From the NCBI RefSeq assembly GCF_000316665.1, contig NC_019678.1, forward strand, positions 4,526,001 through 4,590,000: DNA of 64,000 nucleotides, read 5' to 3'. Position numbers and translations under genes: made by a program. Shown here in pieces: positions 1 to 8,150 of the stretch. The stretch comes from Rivularia sp. PCC 7116 (GTDB lineage Bacteria; Cyanobacteriota; Cyanobacteriia; Cyanobacteriales; Nostocaceae). Below the pieces are notes generated by a model that saw only the letters and a list, made by a program, of their open reading frames with translations, was not told the origin of the DNA and searched no databases. Numbering within the stretch: the stretch's first letter is position 1; every line of letters begins with the position of its first letter.

Positions 1-1
1 A

Positions 2-1087
2 GTTACATTATTTAGACATTTTGGAAACAAACACGGGTTGCTTTTAGCAATAATTTCCGAATCACCTGTATTTCAAGAGCTTAGCGAATATTTAAAAAAT
101 CAAGCTACTGAAAGTAAGAGCGTTCGCCAAGCCTTGAAAAACTATTGTGAGGATCGCTTGCAGGCTTTAGAGCGATCGCCGAATTTAGTTCGCTCGGTGG
201 TAGGAGAGGCTGGTAATTATCCTTTAGAAAATCGTCAAGCATTAGGACGAAGTTTGAAAGAAGCAAACCATTATGTTGCTGAATTTTTAGCCATAGTGAT
301 GGAGAGGGAGCAATTGCAGGCACATTTAGCACCTCAAAAACTAGCGAGCTTGCTGAATATTATGCTGTTAGGGTATGCCGTGATGGAATTTACGAGTGAA
401 TTTCATGAACTTTGGCATGATAAAGATGATTTTTTAGAGGATTTGGTAAGTTTATTTTTGATGGGGGCTACTAATTCTAAGAGTTTAGTTACGTCGGAGT
501 TAGTACATGTAGAAAAAGTAGTCGATTTACCAGCAAATACAGTTCAGTTGATTTTGCAACGTGCTAAAAAATCTGGATTACGAGATTACGCTTTAATATA
601 TATTTTATTTGGAACAGGTTTATCAACCGCAGAAATTACTAATTTAGAGCGAAATCATCAAATTTGCGACACAAATCAACACTTATTGCAAATAGTTAAA
701 GGTGAATTTCGCCAAGTTCCGATTAATCAATGGATTATGGGTAAACGCTATGGTTCCTATACTAACAACCCATTAACTAGATATTTGAAAATTCGCAAAG
801 ACAAGCATTCGGCATTATTACTTAATAATGATGCAATGCCAATTTCAGTAACAGAAATACAAGAATATTGGCAGAAAATAGTTGAGGGATTATCAACGCC
901 AGAAGGACAACAACCAGCCATCGAACAAGCTCAACATACTTGGTGTGTAGAAATGCTTATGAAAGGAATAAGCTTAGAAAATATGAGTTTAATTACGGGT
1001 TGGGATTTGCAAGAATTAGAACCATATGAACATAGAGCTAAAGAAAAATTAGCTTTAGAACAAGCGATAAAATTAGATAAAAATTAG
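2..1087 (+). CDS. TetR-type regulator fused to a degenerate tyrosine-recombinase domain (5' truncated)
   Basis: The frame is open to the window edge, so the true start lies upstream. The first visible residues (VTLFRHFGNKHGLLLAI) are the recognition helix and following helix of a TetR/AcrR DNA-binding domain. A helical ligand-domain-like region follows to about residue 165. The last 180 residues resemble a phage-integrase catalytic fold: RDYALIYILFGTGLSTAEITNL matches the box I region, and a QHTW...GISLENMSLITGW...PYEHRAK stretch matches box II. Both conserved arginines appear lost (GLR is GLS, and HxLRHT is EQAQHT), while the tyrosine position (PYEHR) is kept, so recombination is unlikely. 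I infer a transcription regulator that borrowed a recombinase fold, perhaps for DNA binding. The TetR part is firm; the recombinase assignment is by motif reading only. Confidence 0.65.
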   Translation, partial: VTLFRHFGNKHGLLLAIISESPVFQELSEYLKNQATESKSVRQALKNYCEDRLQALERSPNLVRSVVGEAGNYPLENRQALGRSLKEANHYVAEFLAIVMEREQLQAHLAPQKLASLLNIMLLGYAVMEFTSEFHELWHDKDDFLEDLVSLFLMGATNSKSLVTSELVHVEKVVDLPANTVQLILQRAKKSGLRDYALIYILFGTGLSTAEITNLERNHQICDTNQHLLQIVKGEFRQVPINQWIMGKRYGSYTNNPLTRYLKIRKDKHSALLLNNDAMPISVTEIQEYWQKIVEGLSTPEGQQPAIEQAQHTWCVEMLMKGISLENMSLITGWDLQELEPYEHRAKEKLALEQAIKLDKN

Positions 1088-1477
1088 ATAAAAACTAGAT
1101 AAAAATTTTTGACTTCCAACCTAATAATTTACAGTTGCTTGAATTTTACTTTCTTCAACTAATAATAGTTTCTATTAAGTATAAATTACTATAGTACAGA
1201 TGCTTGTATTTAAATTGTGAGTGTTTTATTATCGAGACTCTATAGATAGTCAAAGATTCTTAAATGGTTACGGCAGCATTTTAAGAAAACTTTGTAGTAA
1301 AGTAAATTTAAGTTGCTGAAGAAAGATTGTAGAAGATATAATTTCAATACAGTTTAATTGTAATTTATGATTTCAAATATTTGCTTAACTTAAGTTAAGA
1401 CTTTGACACAAAAGTATAACTGTATTGATGATATTTTTCTATAAAATCAAATTTAAGCTTATTTTAGGAGAAAGAGT
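1088..1477. other. AT-rich gene-free spacer
   Basis: About 390 bases between the regulator and the small gene at 1478. No convincing ORF, hairpin or dispersed repeat is visible. A TATAAAAT stretch near 1440 could be part of the promoter of the next gene, but no start site can be fixed. Confidence 0.4.
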
Positions 1478-1723
1478 ATGGCGAATAATATTACTAGAAG
1501 TAGTTTAGCTAGATATATTTTTAGACCTTTTTCTATCGCACGCTCAAAGTTATTTGCTCTAAATCAATCAAAACCGAATCAAAGTTATAAGGAATTAGAA
1601 GATTCTCAATCAGAAGAATATCAAATAGATACAAATTTACAACAAAATTTGCATCCTTATTTAGAGGATAGAGTAGAACCATCAGTTCAGCATATTATAT
1701 TCTCTTCGTATATTAAGTATTGA
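1478..1723 (+). CDS. small hypothetical protein, 81 aa
   Basis: I do not recognise this protein. It begins with ATG preceded by a good Shine-Dalgarno (AGGAGA, seven bases upstream), which is the main reason to believe it. The N-terminal 30 residues are basic and partly hydrophobic (SLARYIFRPFSIARSKLFAL), and the middle is acidic and Glu/Gln/Ser-rich (ELEDSQSEEYQID). There is no signal peptide or clear membrane span. It stands alone, facing away from the regulator upstream and converging with the small gene at 1849-2064. Composition matches the neighbours. It could be a lineage-specific small protein or, less likely, chance. Confidence 0.5.
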   Translation: MANNITRSSLARYIFRPFSIARSKLFALNQSKPNQSYKELEDSQSEEYQIDTNLQQNLHPYLEDRVEPSVQHIIFSSYIKY

Positions 1724-1848
1724 AATAATTCTTTATGATGTCGGTTTGGAGCAATTTGTCCAAAGTATTATCATTTTAGATTATTTTGCTTCAAAACCAG
1801 ACTTATAGACATAAATAAAATTTTGTTTATTGTCTTTGTAGATAATAT

Positions 1849-2064
1849 TCAATCCAAATTCAACCTTTTATCTATCCATTGCTTTGATTTCTGGATAGCT
1901 TCAGTCGGAGTCACAGCGTAAGGTACTGCAATAGCACAGCCTCTATCGTAATTTACCCAAGCAGCATAAATATTTTGTTTGTTAAATGTATCGCGTTCAA
2001 TTTGAATTTTGCATTCGCGATACTCAAAGGACATCATAATTTTCGGATAATGAGGTTCTATCAT
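1849..2064 (-). CDS. small conserved-looking hypothetical protein, up to 71 aa
   Basis: A compact soluble protein with a mixed alpha/beta pattern: a strand-rich start (FEYRECKIQIERD), a tyrosine/tryptophan core (YAAWVNYDRGCAIAVPYAVT) and a C-terminal helix (EAIQKSKQWIDKRLNLD). Translation may start at either Met of the MM pair at residues 10-11 rather than at residue 1, because the first nine residues do not look like part of the fold. The function is unknown to me; the pattern resembles small single-domain cyanobacterial proteins rather than a random frame. It lies downstream of sodB on the same strand but beyond sodB's terminator, so it is probably transcribed separately. Confidence 0.5.
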   Translation of the reverse strand: MIEPHYPKIMMSFEYRECKIQIERDTFNKQNIYAAWVNYDRGCAIAVPYAVTPTEAIQKSKQWIDKRLNLD

Positions 2065-2144
2065 AGTTTTTGATTATAAGATTGGGGAAAATATTTATGT
2101 AGAGATTTTATCTCCTATGCTTTTACCAAATTAATATTTAGAAA

Positions 2145-2183
2145 TAAAAAAGCTCAAAATTGGGTGAGTTGTTACCCACCCAA
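2145..2183 (-). terminator. rho-independent terminator of sodB
   Basis: Read on the minus strand, a TTGGGTG/CACCCAA stem with a ten-base loop follows the sodB stop codon, and is followed by TTTTGAGCTTTTTT. Stem plus T-tract placed about 15 bases past the stop make this a standard intrinsic terminator. Confidence 0.75.
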
Positions 2184-2197
2184 AGTTAATTAAAAAA

Positions 2198-2797
2198 TTA
2201 TGCTGCTGCCATATTTTGAGCAACAAAGTCCCAATTAACTAGCTTACCTAAAAAATCTTCGATATAAGCGGGGCGTTTATTTTGATAATCCAAATAATAA
2301 GCATGTTCCCATACATCCATAGTTAATAAGGGAATTTGTCCGCTAGTTAAAGGATTATCAGCATTCAAGGTTTTGGTGACTTTTAAAGTATCATTATCTA
2401 GCACCAACCAAGCCCAACCGCTACCAAATTGAGTCGCACCGGCAGTTTTGAAAGCTTCGACAAATTTATCAAAGCTACCGAAATCAGCATCGATTTTTTT
2501 AGCTAATGTTCCAGCAGGAGTACCACCACCATTGGGTTTCATGCATTGCCAATAAAAAGTATGATTCCAAGCTTGTGCAGCGTTGTTAAAAAGTCCCTGC
2601 TTTTCGGAATTTCCAGCTATCTCCTTGATTACTTCTTCAATTGACTTTTTATCAAATTCTGTACCTGAAACTGCATCATTGTACTTCTTAACATAAGCAG
2701 CATGATGTTTGTCATGATGAAACTCTAAGGTACTTTTAGAAATAGCAGGTTCTAAAGCAGTGTATTCATAGGGTAAAGGTGGTAATTCGTATGCCAT
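2198..2797 (-). CDS. sodB: superoxide dismutase [Fe]
   Basis: This enzyme converts superoxide to oxygen and hydrogen peroxide and protects photosynthetic cells from reactive oxygen made at photosystem I. The 199-residue length is standard. The four metal ligands are visible: His27 (FHHDKHH), His79 (NHTFYW), Asp161 and His165 (DVWEHAYY). Iron is favoured over manganese because of the FNNAAQAWNH context, with the active-site glutamine at residue 75 as in Fe enzymes. No signal peptide is present, so it acts in the cytosol. An AGGAGA-type Shine-Dalgarno precedes the ATG. It is monocistronic, ending in its own terminator at 2145-2183. Confidence 0.96.
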   Translation of the reverse strand: MAYELPPLPYEYTALEPAISKSTLEFHHDKHHAAYVKKYNDAVSGTEFDKKSIEEVIKEIAGNSEKQGLFNNAAQAWNHTFYWQCMKPNGGGTPAGTLAKKIDADFGSFDKFVEAFKTAGATQFGSGWAWLVLDNDTLKVTKTLNADNPLTSGQIPLLTMDVWEHAYYLDYQNKRPAYIEDFLGKLVNWDFVAQNMAAA

Positions 2798-3176
2798 TTT
2801 ATTCTCCTCTCTTAATATCTCTCTTGGAACGTTTTAGAAGTTAAGGTTAGAAATTACTTGATGTTAAATCTTCTTCCAATGGTTTAGCATTTTAGTTTAA
2901 CTATGCTATTCCATAACGAATAATTTATTTATTGAAACTACCAAAAGTAGTAAAAAAAATACAAGTAAAACTACCTTAACTTCCTTGCGTTTAGATAGTA
3001 TCGCAATCTGAGAAAATTAAAAATCCTCTTCCAGGGGATGGGGAACTTATCCCGATAATGGATAAGTAAACTTTTATAGTTATTATTATGCTAATGACAT
3101 AGATATTTTATTTAAGTATGGTTAACGCAAAAGATTCTCAAAAAAATATCTCCTCGTTCTAACGAGTTGTTTAACA

Positions 3177-3332
3177 ATCATATCAAGTCCGGCTAATTAC
3201 TTACGATATAACCTTACTGAAAAGATGGCGGTTATTATCTACTACTCATTACTCATTACTTATTACTTATTACTTATTACTTATTACTTAGCCCTCACAG
3301 ATATGATAACTGTTTAACCGGACATGATATCA
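3177..3332. repeat. MITE-like segment with imperfect terminal inverted repeats
   Basis: The left end (ATCATATCAAGTCCGGCTAA) and the reverse complement of the right end (CTGATATCATGTCCGGTTAA) match at most positions, which brackets about 155 bases. There is no ORF inside. A period-seven ATTACTT array fills 3238-3292. No target duplication can be called with confidence. Confidence 0.45.
3238..3292. repeat. STRR array, ATTACTT-type heptamer
   Basis: About seven tandem copies of a seven-base unit alternating ATTACTC and ATTACTT. This is the first of many heptameric arrays in the window and is of the STRR kind known from heterocystous cyanobacteria. Confidence 0.85.
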
Positions 3333-3502
3333 GTGGGCACTTTATCAAAAAATTTTAAAAACAGACCTGATTTAGGAAGATATTAATAAATACTTTGCAT
3401 TACTATACTTAAAAGGAAATGAAAGTTGTTGAACAAAAAATCAGGTTGTGATTTCACATTGTTGGAGATGTCGCACTGCTAAGTCTCTACAGCAGTTTGA
3501 TG

Positions 3503-6208
3503 TTAATTTTGAGGGTTGGGATAATTATAATTTAAAAACTCCTCCGCACTATTCTTATCACTCACTTCTTTATCCAAAGTAGCTGTCAATAAATCATCTA
3601 AAATTTGCTTATATTTTGGTCCTGGTTTATATCCCAACTTTTTCAAATCATTACCATTTAACGGTGCTTCTACATTTGATAATACTGTCAAATAATACCA
3701 AATTTTTCGTCTAAGACTTCGCGGACTTTGTAACGCTATAAAAATCAACATTGGTAAATCGTATTTCCGTAGCAACTTAACTACTTCAGAACGTTTTACA
3801 CATTTATCTAAATTATCTAAAACTATCTTCTTCGCTTTGTCTAAATTTTCTAATCTTTTAATACTTTCATCCGGAAATTGTAAGTTTTTCGCGACTTTTC
3901 CGCTATATTCCGATGCTAAATGAGCAACTATAACCTCCAAACGCATCTGCCAATGAGAAAATCTTTTTTCCCCAGAATCAAACTTCTGCAAACAACGTTC
4001 CATTAAATGCAATTGTCGTAGTAAACTCTCATCTAATTTCAAAGTCGGATGAATGCACTGTAGGGCATCTAATTCACCCAGCATTTTTAAAGCACTTTTC
4101 CAATAGGAAGTTTGCAAAATATATTTCAATTCCGACTTCAGACGAGTTTGCAAAGCTGGAGTTTTAGAATTTTCTTTTGCAGTACGGTTATAGACACCAC
4201 TTTCGATTGCGTAGCGAATATATTCTTCTGTTTGTTTTTCTAAGTGGAAACCAAGACGTACTGCAAAACGCACGGCTCGGTAAATCCTTGTGGGGTCTTC
4301 AATAAAGCTATTAGCGTGTAAAACTCGAACTTGTTTGGCTTGTAAATCTAATAACCCACCAAAGAAATCAAGTAATTTACCTGGTTGAGGAGGAGTTAAC
4401 CGCAAAGCCAAAGCATTAATCGTAAAATCGCGGCGATATAAATCTTGACGAATCGAACTTGCTTCAACTACCGGATTTGCTGCTGGATAAGGATAAAACT
4501 CAGTTCTTGCCGTGGCGATATCTACACACAGCGAATCTAATTTTGCATCATTGTGCCATAACAAAGCAGCAGTTTGAAAATCACCGTGGACATCCAAACG
4601 CGCACCAGGGTAAATTTGCTGAATCGCTGAAGCTAATTCCACACCAGCACCAACATCGGCTGCATTGTGGAAACCGTCAACCACCATATCAATATCTGGA
4701 ATCAGTAACGGTTCCTCGGAATTCGCTAACAATAAATCTCGTACCGCACCACCAACTATATATAAATGCCAACCCCGTTGTTTCGCCTCTTTTGATACTT
4801 TGGTGAGAAACTCCCATAAAGCAGGTGCAAGTCGGTTACGTAATTCTGCTAAAGTCGGAGTTTCTGGACTATCTCTTTTTTCTTCTTCTCTATTCTCATT
4901 TATAGTTTTCTGATGCAGTTCCCGTAAAACATCGGTACGAGTTACAATTCCCAGCAGCTTTCCATCTTCTAAAACTGGTAAACGTCCGATATCGTAAGTC
5001 ACCATTAAAGATTCAATTTCAGGTAATTCCGAATTCGGTGAAATCGTCTTGAGATTCTTGGACATATAGCCTTTCACCGGAGCATGAGCAAAACCGTGGT
5101 GTAAAGCAATATCCAAATCGCGCCGCGAAATTATACCAACTAAATCCCCCGAAGTCTCTACTACAGATAAACCAGAATGTCCGTAACGCAGCAAAATCCT
5201 ATGTGCTTCCTCAATAGTTGTATCTGATGGAATAGTACGCACCGGAGAAGACATCAAATCTCGCGCAGTTGGTGGATGGGGAATTGAGTTTTTTAATTTT
5301 TCAACAACTTGAATTAATAATTCCTGCGAATTAACATCCTTTAAACTCGCAGAAGCAGCTTTTGCGTGTCCACCACCACCCAAAGGAGCCAAAATCTCGT
5401 TAAGATTAGTCTCCGGAATTTGCGAACGACCAATTATTGATAAACGATTCCCACTTTTTTTCTCATATTCATGAGCCAATAGCAAAGCGTCAATTTCCAT
5501 CAAGTCAACTAATTCTGACGCTAAACCAGACAACCCACCAACAAAATCATCAGTTGCCAGAATTACCCAACCAACCTTGTAACCGCGTACCTTTTCAATT
5601 TCAATATCTTCTAAAGCAATTTTTAATAACTGTTGTAAATGAGGAGATAAACCAGGCTCAATATAGTCACTCACCACCGATAAACTAGCACCCTGCCGCA
5701 TCAACCAAGCCAAAGCCAAAGCGTCTTCTGGTGTAGTGTGGTCAAAGGTTAAAGAGCCAGTGTCAACATGAATACCCAAAGCCATCACAGTAGCTTCAGT
5801 CGCAGTTAGAGCAATACCCTGCTTACGTAATTCTTGTACAACCAAAGTAGTAGCAGCACCCACTGGATAAATATGAGATTCTGTAGCGGGAATATCCAAA
5901 GTTTGTTCTAAATGATGGTCATAAACAATAATTTTTTCAACATTCGGTAAATCTAACCATTCCGCAGCCTTTCCCAAACGTTCCCGCTGCTGAGTATCAA
6001 CCACCGCTAAACAGTGAATATCCTCAGTCACTACCGCACGTCGTTCGATTAGCGGATATTCATCTCGATGCAGCGCCAAAAAATCCTTGACAGCAGGATG
6101 GCAGCCACCGGGTAAAACGATTTTGCTACCCTCAAGCAACCGCGTCAGCCCCACCGCAGCCCCTAGCGTATCAAAATCTGCTGTTGTGTGGCATAGAATT
6201 AAATTCAT
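3503..6208 (-). CDS. DHH phosphoesterase / CBS pair / tRNA nucleotidyltransferase fusion
   Basis: A 901-residue three-part enzyme that acts on tRNA 3' ends. Residues 1-310 form a DHH/DHHA1 unit (ADFDTLGAAVG, VYDHHLE, HVDTGSLTFDHTTPEDA, GGGGHAKAAS). Residues 320-435 hold two CBS domains (DLMSSPVRTI and YMSKNLKTIS). Residues 450-900 are a class II poly(A) polymerase/CCA-type nucleotidyltransferase with GGAVRDLLL, the metal-binding DIDMVVDG, RRDFTINALAL and EDPTRIYRAVRFA. Cyanobacteria often split CC- and A-addition between two proteins, and this architecture fits the A-adding or CCA-adding member; the sequence alone does not decide which. CBS domains suggest adenylate sensing. The product is soluble. 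It stands alone between repeat-rich gaps. Confidence 0.9.
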   Translation of the reverse strand: MNLILCHTTADFDTLGAAVGLTRLLEGSKIVLPGGCHPAVKDFLALHRDEYPLIERRAVVTEDIHCLAVVDTQQRERLGKAAEWLDLPNVEKIIVYDHHLEQTLDIPATESHIYPVGAATTLVVQELRKQGIALTATEATVMALGIHVDTGSLTFDHTTPEDALALAWLMRQGASLSVVSDYIEPGLSPHLQQLLKIALEDIEIEKVRGYKVGWVILATDDFVGGLSGLASELVDLMEIDALLLAHEYEKKSGNRLSIIGRSQIPETNLNEILAPLGGGGHAKAASASLKDVNSQELLIQVVEKLKNSIPHPPTARDLMSSPVRTIPSDTTIEEAHRILLRYGHSGLSVVETSGDLVGIISRRDLDIALHHGFAHAPVKGYMSKNLKTISPNSELPEIESLMVTYDIGRLPVLEDGKLLGIVTRTDVLRELHQKTINENREEEKRDSPETPTLAELRNRLAPALWEFLTKVSKEAKQRGWHLYIVGGAVRDLLLANSEEPLLIPDIDMVVDGFHNAADVGAGVELASAIQQIYPGARLDVHGDFQTAALLWHNDAKLDSLCVDIATARTEFYPYPAANPVVEASSIRQDLYRRDFTINALALRLTPPQPGKLLDFFGGLLDLQAKQVRVLHANSFIEDPTRIYRAVRFAVRLGFHLEKQTEEYIRYAIESGVYNRTAKENSKTPALQTRLKSELKYILQTSYWKSALKMLGELDALQCIHPTLKLDESLLRQLHLMERCLQKFDSGEKRFSHWQMRLEVIVAHLASEYSGKVAKNLQFPDESIKRLENLDKAKKIVLDNLDKCVKRSEVVKLLRKYDLPMLIFIALQSPRSLRRKIWYYLTVLSNVEAPLNGNDLKKLGYKPGPKYKQILDDLLTATLDKEVSDKNSAEEFLNYNYPNPQN

Positions 6209-6300
6209 CTTGTTGATGTTTGGGAAGAGTTTTATTTATTTATTTTAAATCGTATTCGGACGGGTGAAAGGAAGCCGAAGCCAACATTACGCGAACATTC

Positions 6301-6356
6301 ACCCTCAGACTATAAGTCTGGGGCTATACAAACAAAGCCCACCTTCGTGGGCTATT
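6301..6356. repeat. paired-hairpin repeat, family B copy 1
   Basis: Two neighbouring hairpins: CAGACT-ata-AGTCTG, then GGGGCTATACAAACAA, then AGCCCAC-cttc-GTGGGCT. The same layout in the opposite orientation occurs at 36862-36920, where the variable stem has changed on both arms. It lies upstream of the DHH/CBS gene and covers no ORF. Confidence 0.65.
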
Positions 6357-6378
6357 AAATGATTAATTTTATTGCTTT

Positions 6379-6625
6379 GTAGGTTGGGTGAAGCAAAGCG
6401 CAACCCAACATTATACGAATTAGAGTGTTCGCGAAGCGTGTCCGGAGCACATAACCCAACATTACCAAAAATTAGAAGAATTCAAAAACAAATAAATACT
6501 ACGCTTGTTTATAAACGCATTTGGCATTCTCATAAAAATCAAAACTCGGATGTTGGGTTACGACGCGTTTATATTTTTCGGTATTGATATAAATTTTTCG
6601 TGCGTCTAACTCAACCTACAATCTA
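6379..6625. repeat. GTAGGTTGGGT-bounded palindromic module 1
   Basis: Begins with GTAGGTTGGGTGAAGC...GCAACCCAACAT and ends with GGATGTTGGGTTACGACGCG...GTGCGTCTAACTCAACCTACA, so the outer ends are inverted repeats. About 50 bases (TTTGGCATT...CTCGGATG) recur almost exactly near 7466-7505. An apparent 71-codon frame across this module is repeat-derived and not called. Confidence 0.7.
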
Positions 6626-6682
6626 CCAAATAATTTTAACTGTTCGGAACGGTAGTTGTTAAATTTAAGTTAGTTGTAAGTT

Positions 6683-6832
6683 CGTAGGTTGGGTTGAGGA
6701 ACGAAACCCAACATCATAATATAAATTCAAAAAAATAATTTTAAAATATCTTATCAAATAAAAAATCTCTGATTTTGGGTTACGACGCATTTATATCAAT
6801 TACTCGTGCGTCTAACCCAATCTACAATCTAT
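6683..6832. repeat. GTAGGTTGGGT-bounded palindromic module 2 (shorter)
   Basis: Same end sequences as module 1: CGTAGGTTGGGTTGAGG...AAACCCAACATC on the left and TTTTGGGTTACGACGCAT...GTGCGTCTAACCCAATC on the right, with a shortened middle. It lies just upstream of the acetyltransferase gene at 6931. Confidence 0.65.
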
Positions 6833-6930
6833 TCTATTAAGGTATCCATATAATTTTTTCCACCTTGTTTTATTTTAAGTGCAATTGATTCTTGTATTCT
6901 TAGGCTAGGGATATTCAGAGGTTTTAATTC

Positions 6931-7350
6931 ATGTTGGTTAATTTAGCCGAATCCGACGAGCAAATTCTGGAATGTTTTCCTACAATATTTCAATTACGTC
7001 CGCATCTCAATAAGGATAATTTTGTAGAACAAGTTCGTCGTCAACAAAAAGATGGGTATCAACTTGCTTTTATAAAGGTTGATAATCAAGTAGTAGCTGT
7101 AGCAGGATTTTTTGTTTCTGAATCTTTAGCTCATGGAAAATTTTTGTATGTTTATGATTTAGTTGTGGACGAAAATGTCCGTTCAAAAGGTTATGGGAAG
7201 CATATCTTTGATTGGTTGCTTGATTATGCTAAGTCTAAGAATTGTAATGTATTCAGATTAGATTCTGGGGTTCAACGTTTTGATGCTCATAGATTTTATT
7301 TCACACAAAGAATGAAAATTGCTAGCTATCATTTTTCTTTGTCTTTATAA
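6931..7350 (+). CDS. GNAT-family N-acetyltransferase, 139 aa
   Basis: A small single-domain acetyl-CoA-dependent acetyltransferase; the substrate cannot be told. The acetyl-CoA signature is clear at residues 68-90: YVYDLVVDENVRSKGYGKHIFDWLLDYA, with strand 4 followed by the pyrophosphate-binding loop (RSKGYG). The N-terminal helices and the central strands (YQLAFIKVDNQVVAVAGFFVSES) fit the fold. The end (RFDAHRFYFTQRMKIASYHFSL) matches the usual motif B, where the tip helix carries H/R-x-F-Y. It sits between copies of the same palindromic module, which could mean that it arrived as a repeat-flanked cassette; this is inference. Confidence 0.85.
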   Translation: MLVNLAESDEQILECFPTIFQLRPHLNKDNFVEQVRRQQKDGYQLAFIKVDNQVVAVAGFFVSESLAHGKFLYVYDLVVDENVRSKGYGKHIFDWLLDYAKSKNCNVFRLDSGVQRFDAHRFYFTQRMKIASYHFSLSL

Positions 7351-7372
7351 TTAATTATTTAACTAAAAATAT

Positions 7373-7571
7373 TTTGTAGGTTGGGTTAAACGGAGTGCAA
7401 CCCAACTTCAGCAATAACTTAAATAATTAAATACAAAATTAGATATAAACATTCATATATAAATGTATTTGGCATTGCCTCATAAAAATCAAAACTCGGA
7501 TGTTGGGTTACGACGCATTTATATTTTTCGTTCTTTATATAAATTACTCATGCGTCTAACCCAACCTACAA
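7373..7571. repeat. GTAGGTTGGGT-bounded palindromic module 3
   Basis: TGTAGGTTGGGTTAAACGG...GTGCAACCCAACTTC on the left and GGATGTTGGGTTACGACGCAT...ATGCGTCTAACCCAACCTACA on the right. It shares a near-identical internal block with module 1. Modules 1-2 and 3 lie on either side of the acetyltransferase gene at 6931-7350. Confidence 0.7.
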
Positions 7572-7600
7572 ATATTAATTATTTTCTACCCCCTCTCCCC

Positions 7601-8092
7601 TCACCCAAGCCTCAATCCTAAAATCACCAAGTCCCTTTCTACACCATCAAGCTCCGCAATTCCTGGCATATGTCCCCAACGTTCAAAACCAAATTGCTCA
7701 AATAGTTTTAAACTTGCTTCATTATGACCAAAAATAAATCCAATCAAGGTTTTCAAACCCAAGTTCGGGCTTTGACGAATCGCTTCTTGTAAAAGTATTT
7801 TTCCTAAGCCACGCCGCTGATAGTTTGAAGCGATATAAATACTCACTTCGGCGGTTGCGTGATAAGCTGGTCTTCCATAAAAAGGTTGAAAACTCAACCA
7901 TCCAGCAATCACTTCCCCAGTTTCTACTACCCAAAGGGGATGTTTTAAAGGAGAACGTTTTTTAAACCAATTGATGCGACTCATTACAGATACTGGTTCT
8001 AAATCCGCTGTTGCCATACGGCTGGGTATTGAAGCGTTATATATTGCGACAATCGCGGGTAAATCATTTTCAGTCGCATGACGGATAATCAT
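7601..8092 (-). CDS. phosphinothricin-type GNAT acetyltransferase, 163 aa
   Basis: The closest pattern I recognise is the Pat/YncA (MnaT)-like group of GNAT enzymes that acetylate amino-acid-like amines such as phosphinothricin or methionine sulfoximine. The N-terminus (IRHATENDLPAIVAIYNASIPSRMATADLEPVS) carries the group's signature, followed by GWLSFQPFYGRPAYHATAEVSIYIASNYQRRGLGKILLQEAI, where QRRGLG binds acetyl-CoA, and by GHNEASLKLFEQFGFERWGHMPGIAELDGVERDLVILGLRL at the end. Its length is normal. It is soluble and convergent with the 6931 gene, divergent from the dehydrogenase at 8151 with only 58 bases between starts. Confidence 0.88.
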   Translation of the reverse strand: MIIRHATENDLPAIVAIYNASIPSRMATADLEPVSVMSRINWFKKRSPLKHPLWVVETGEVIAGWLSFQPFYGRPAYHATAEVSIYIASNYQRRGLGKILLQEAIRQSPNLGLKTLIGFIFGHNEASLKLFEQFGFERWGHMPGIAELDGVERDLVILGLRLG

Positions 8093-8150
8093 TTGTTGTT
8101 TATGAACGACAATATTAAGAAATGATACAGAAATATAGATTATATTTGTT

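Larger units (their letters stand above)
2798..3502. other. gene-free spacer with a possible MITE and a heptamer array
   Basis: This 705-base gap holds the sodB upstream region and, at 3177-3332, a segment bounded by imperfect inverted repeats that contains an STRR array (listed separately). The rest is AT-rich with no convincing ORF. A short GGGATGGGGAACTTATCCC-like dyad lies near 3036-3055. Confidence 0.5.

Noticed and set aside
4459-5688. Long antisense frames across the DHH/CBS/nucleotidyltransferase gene
   Set aside because: They are shadows of a gene with strong domain matches; their residue composition is unlike a protein.
6372-6587. A 71-codon frame between the DHH/CBS gene and the GNAT gene
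   Set aside because: It lies entirely in palindromic repeat modules and its residues follow the repeat, with no family pattern.
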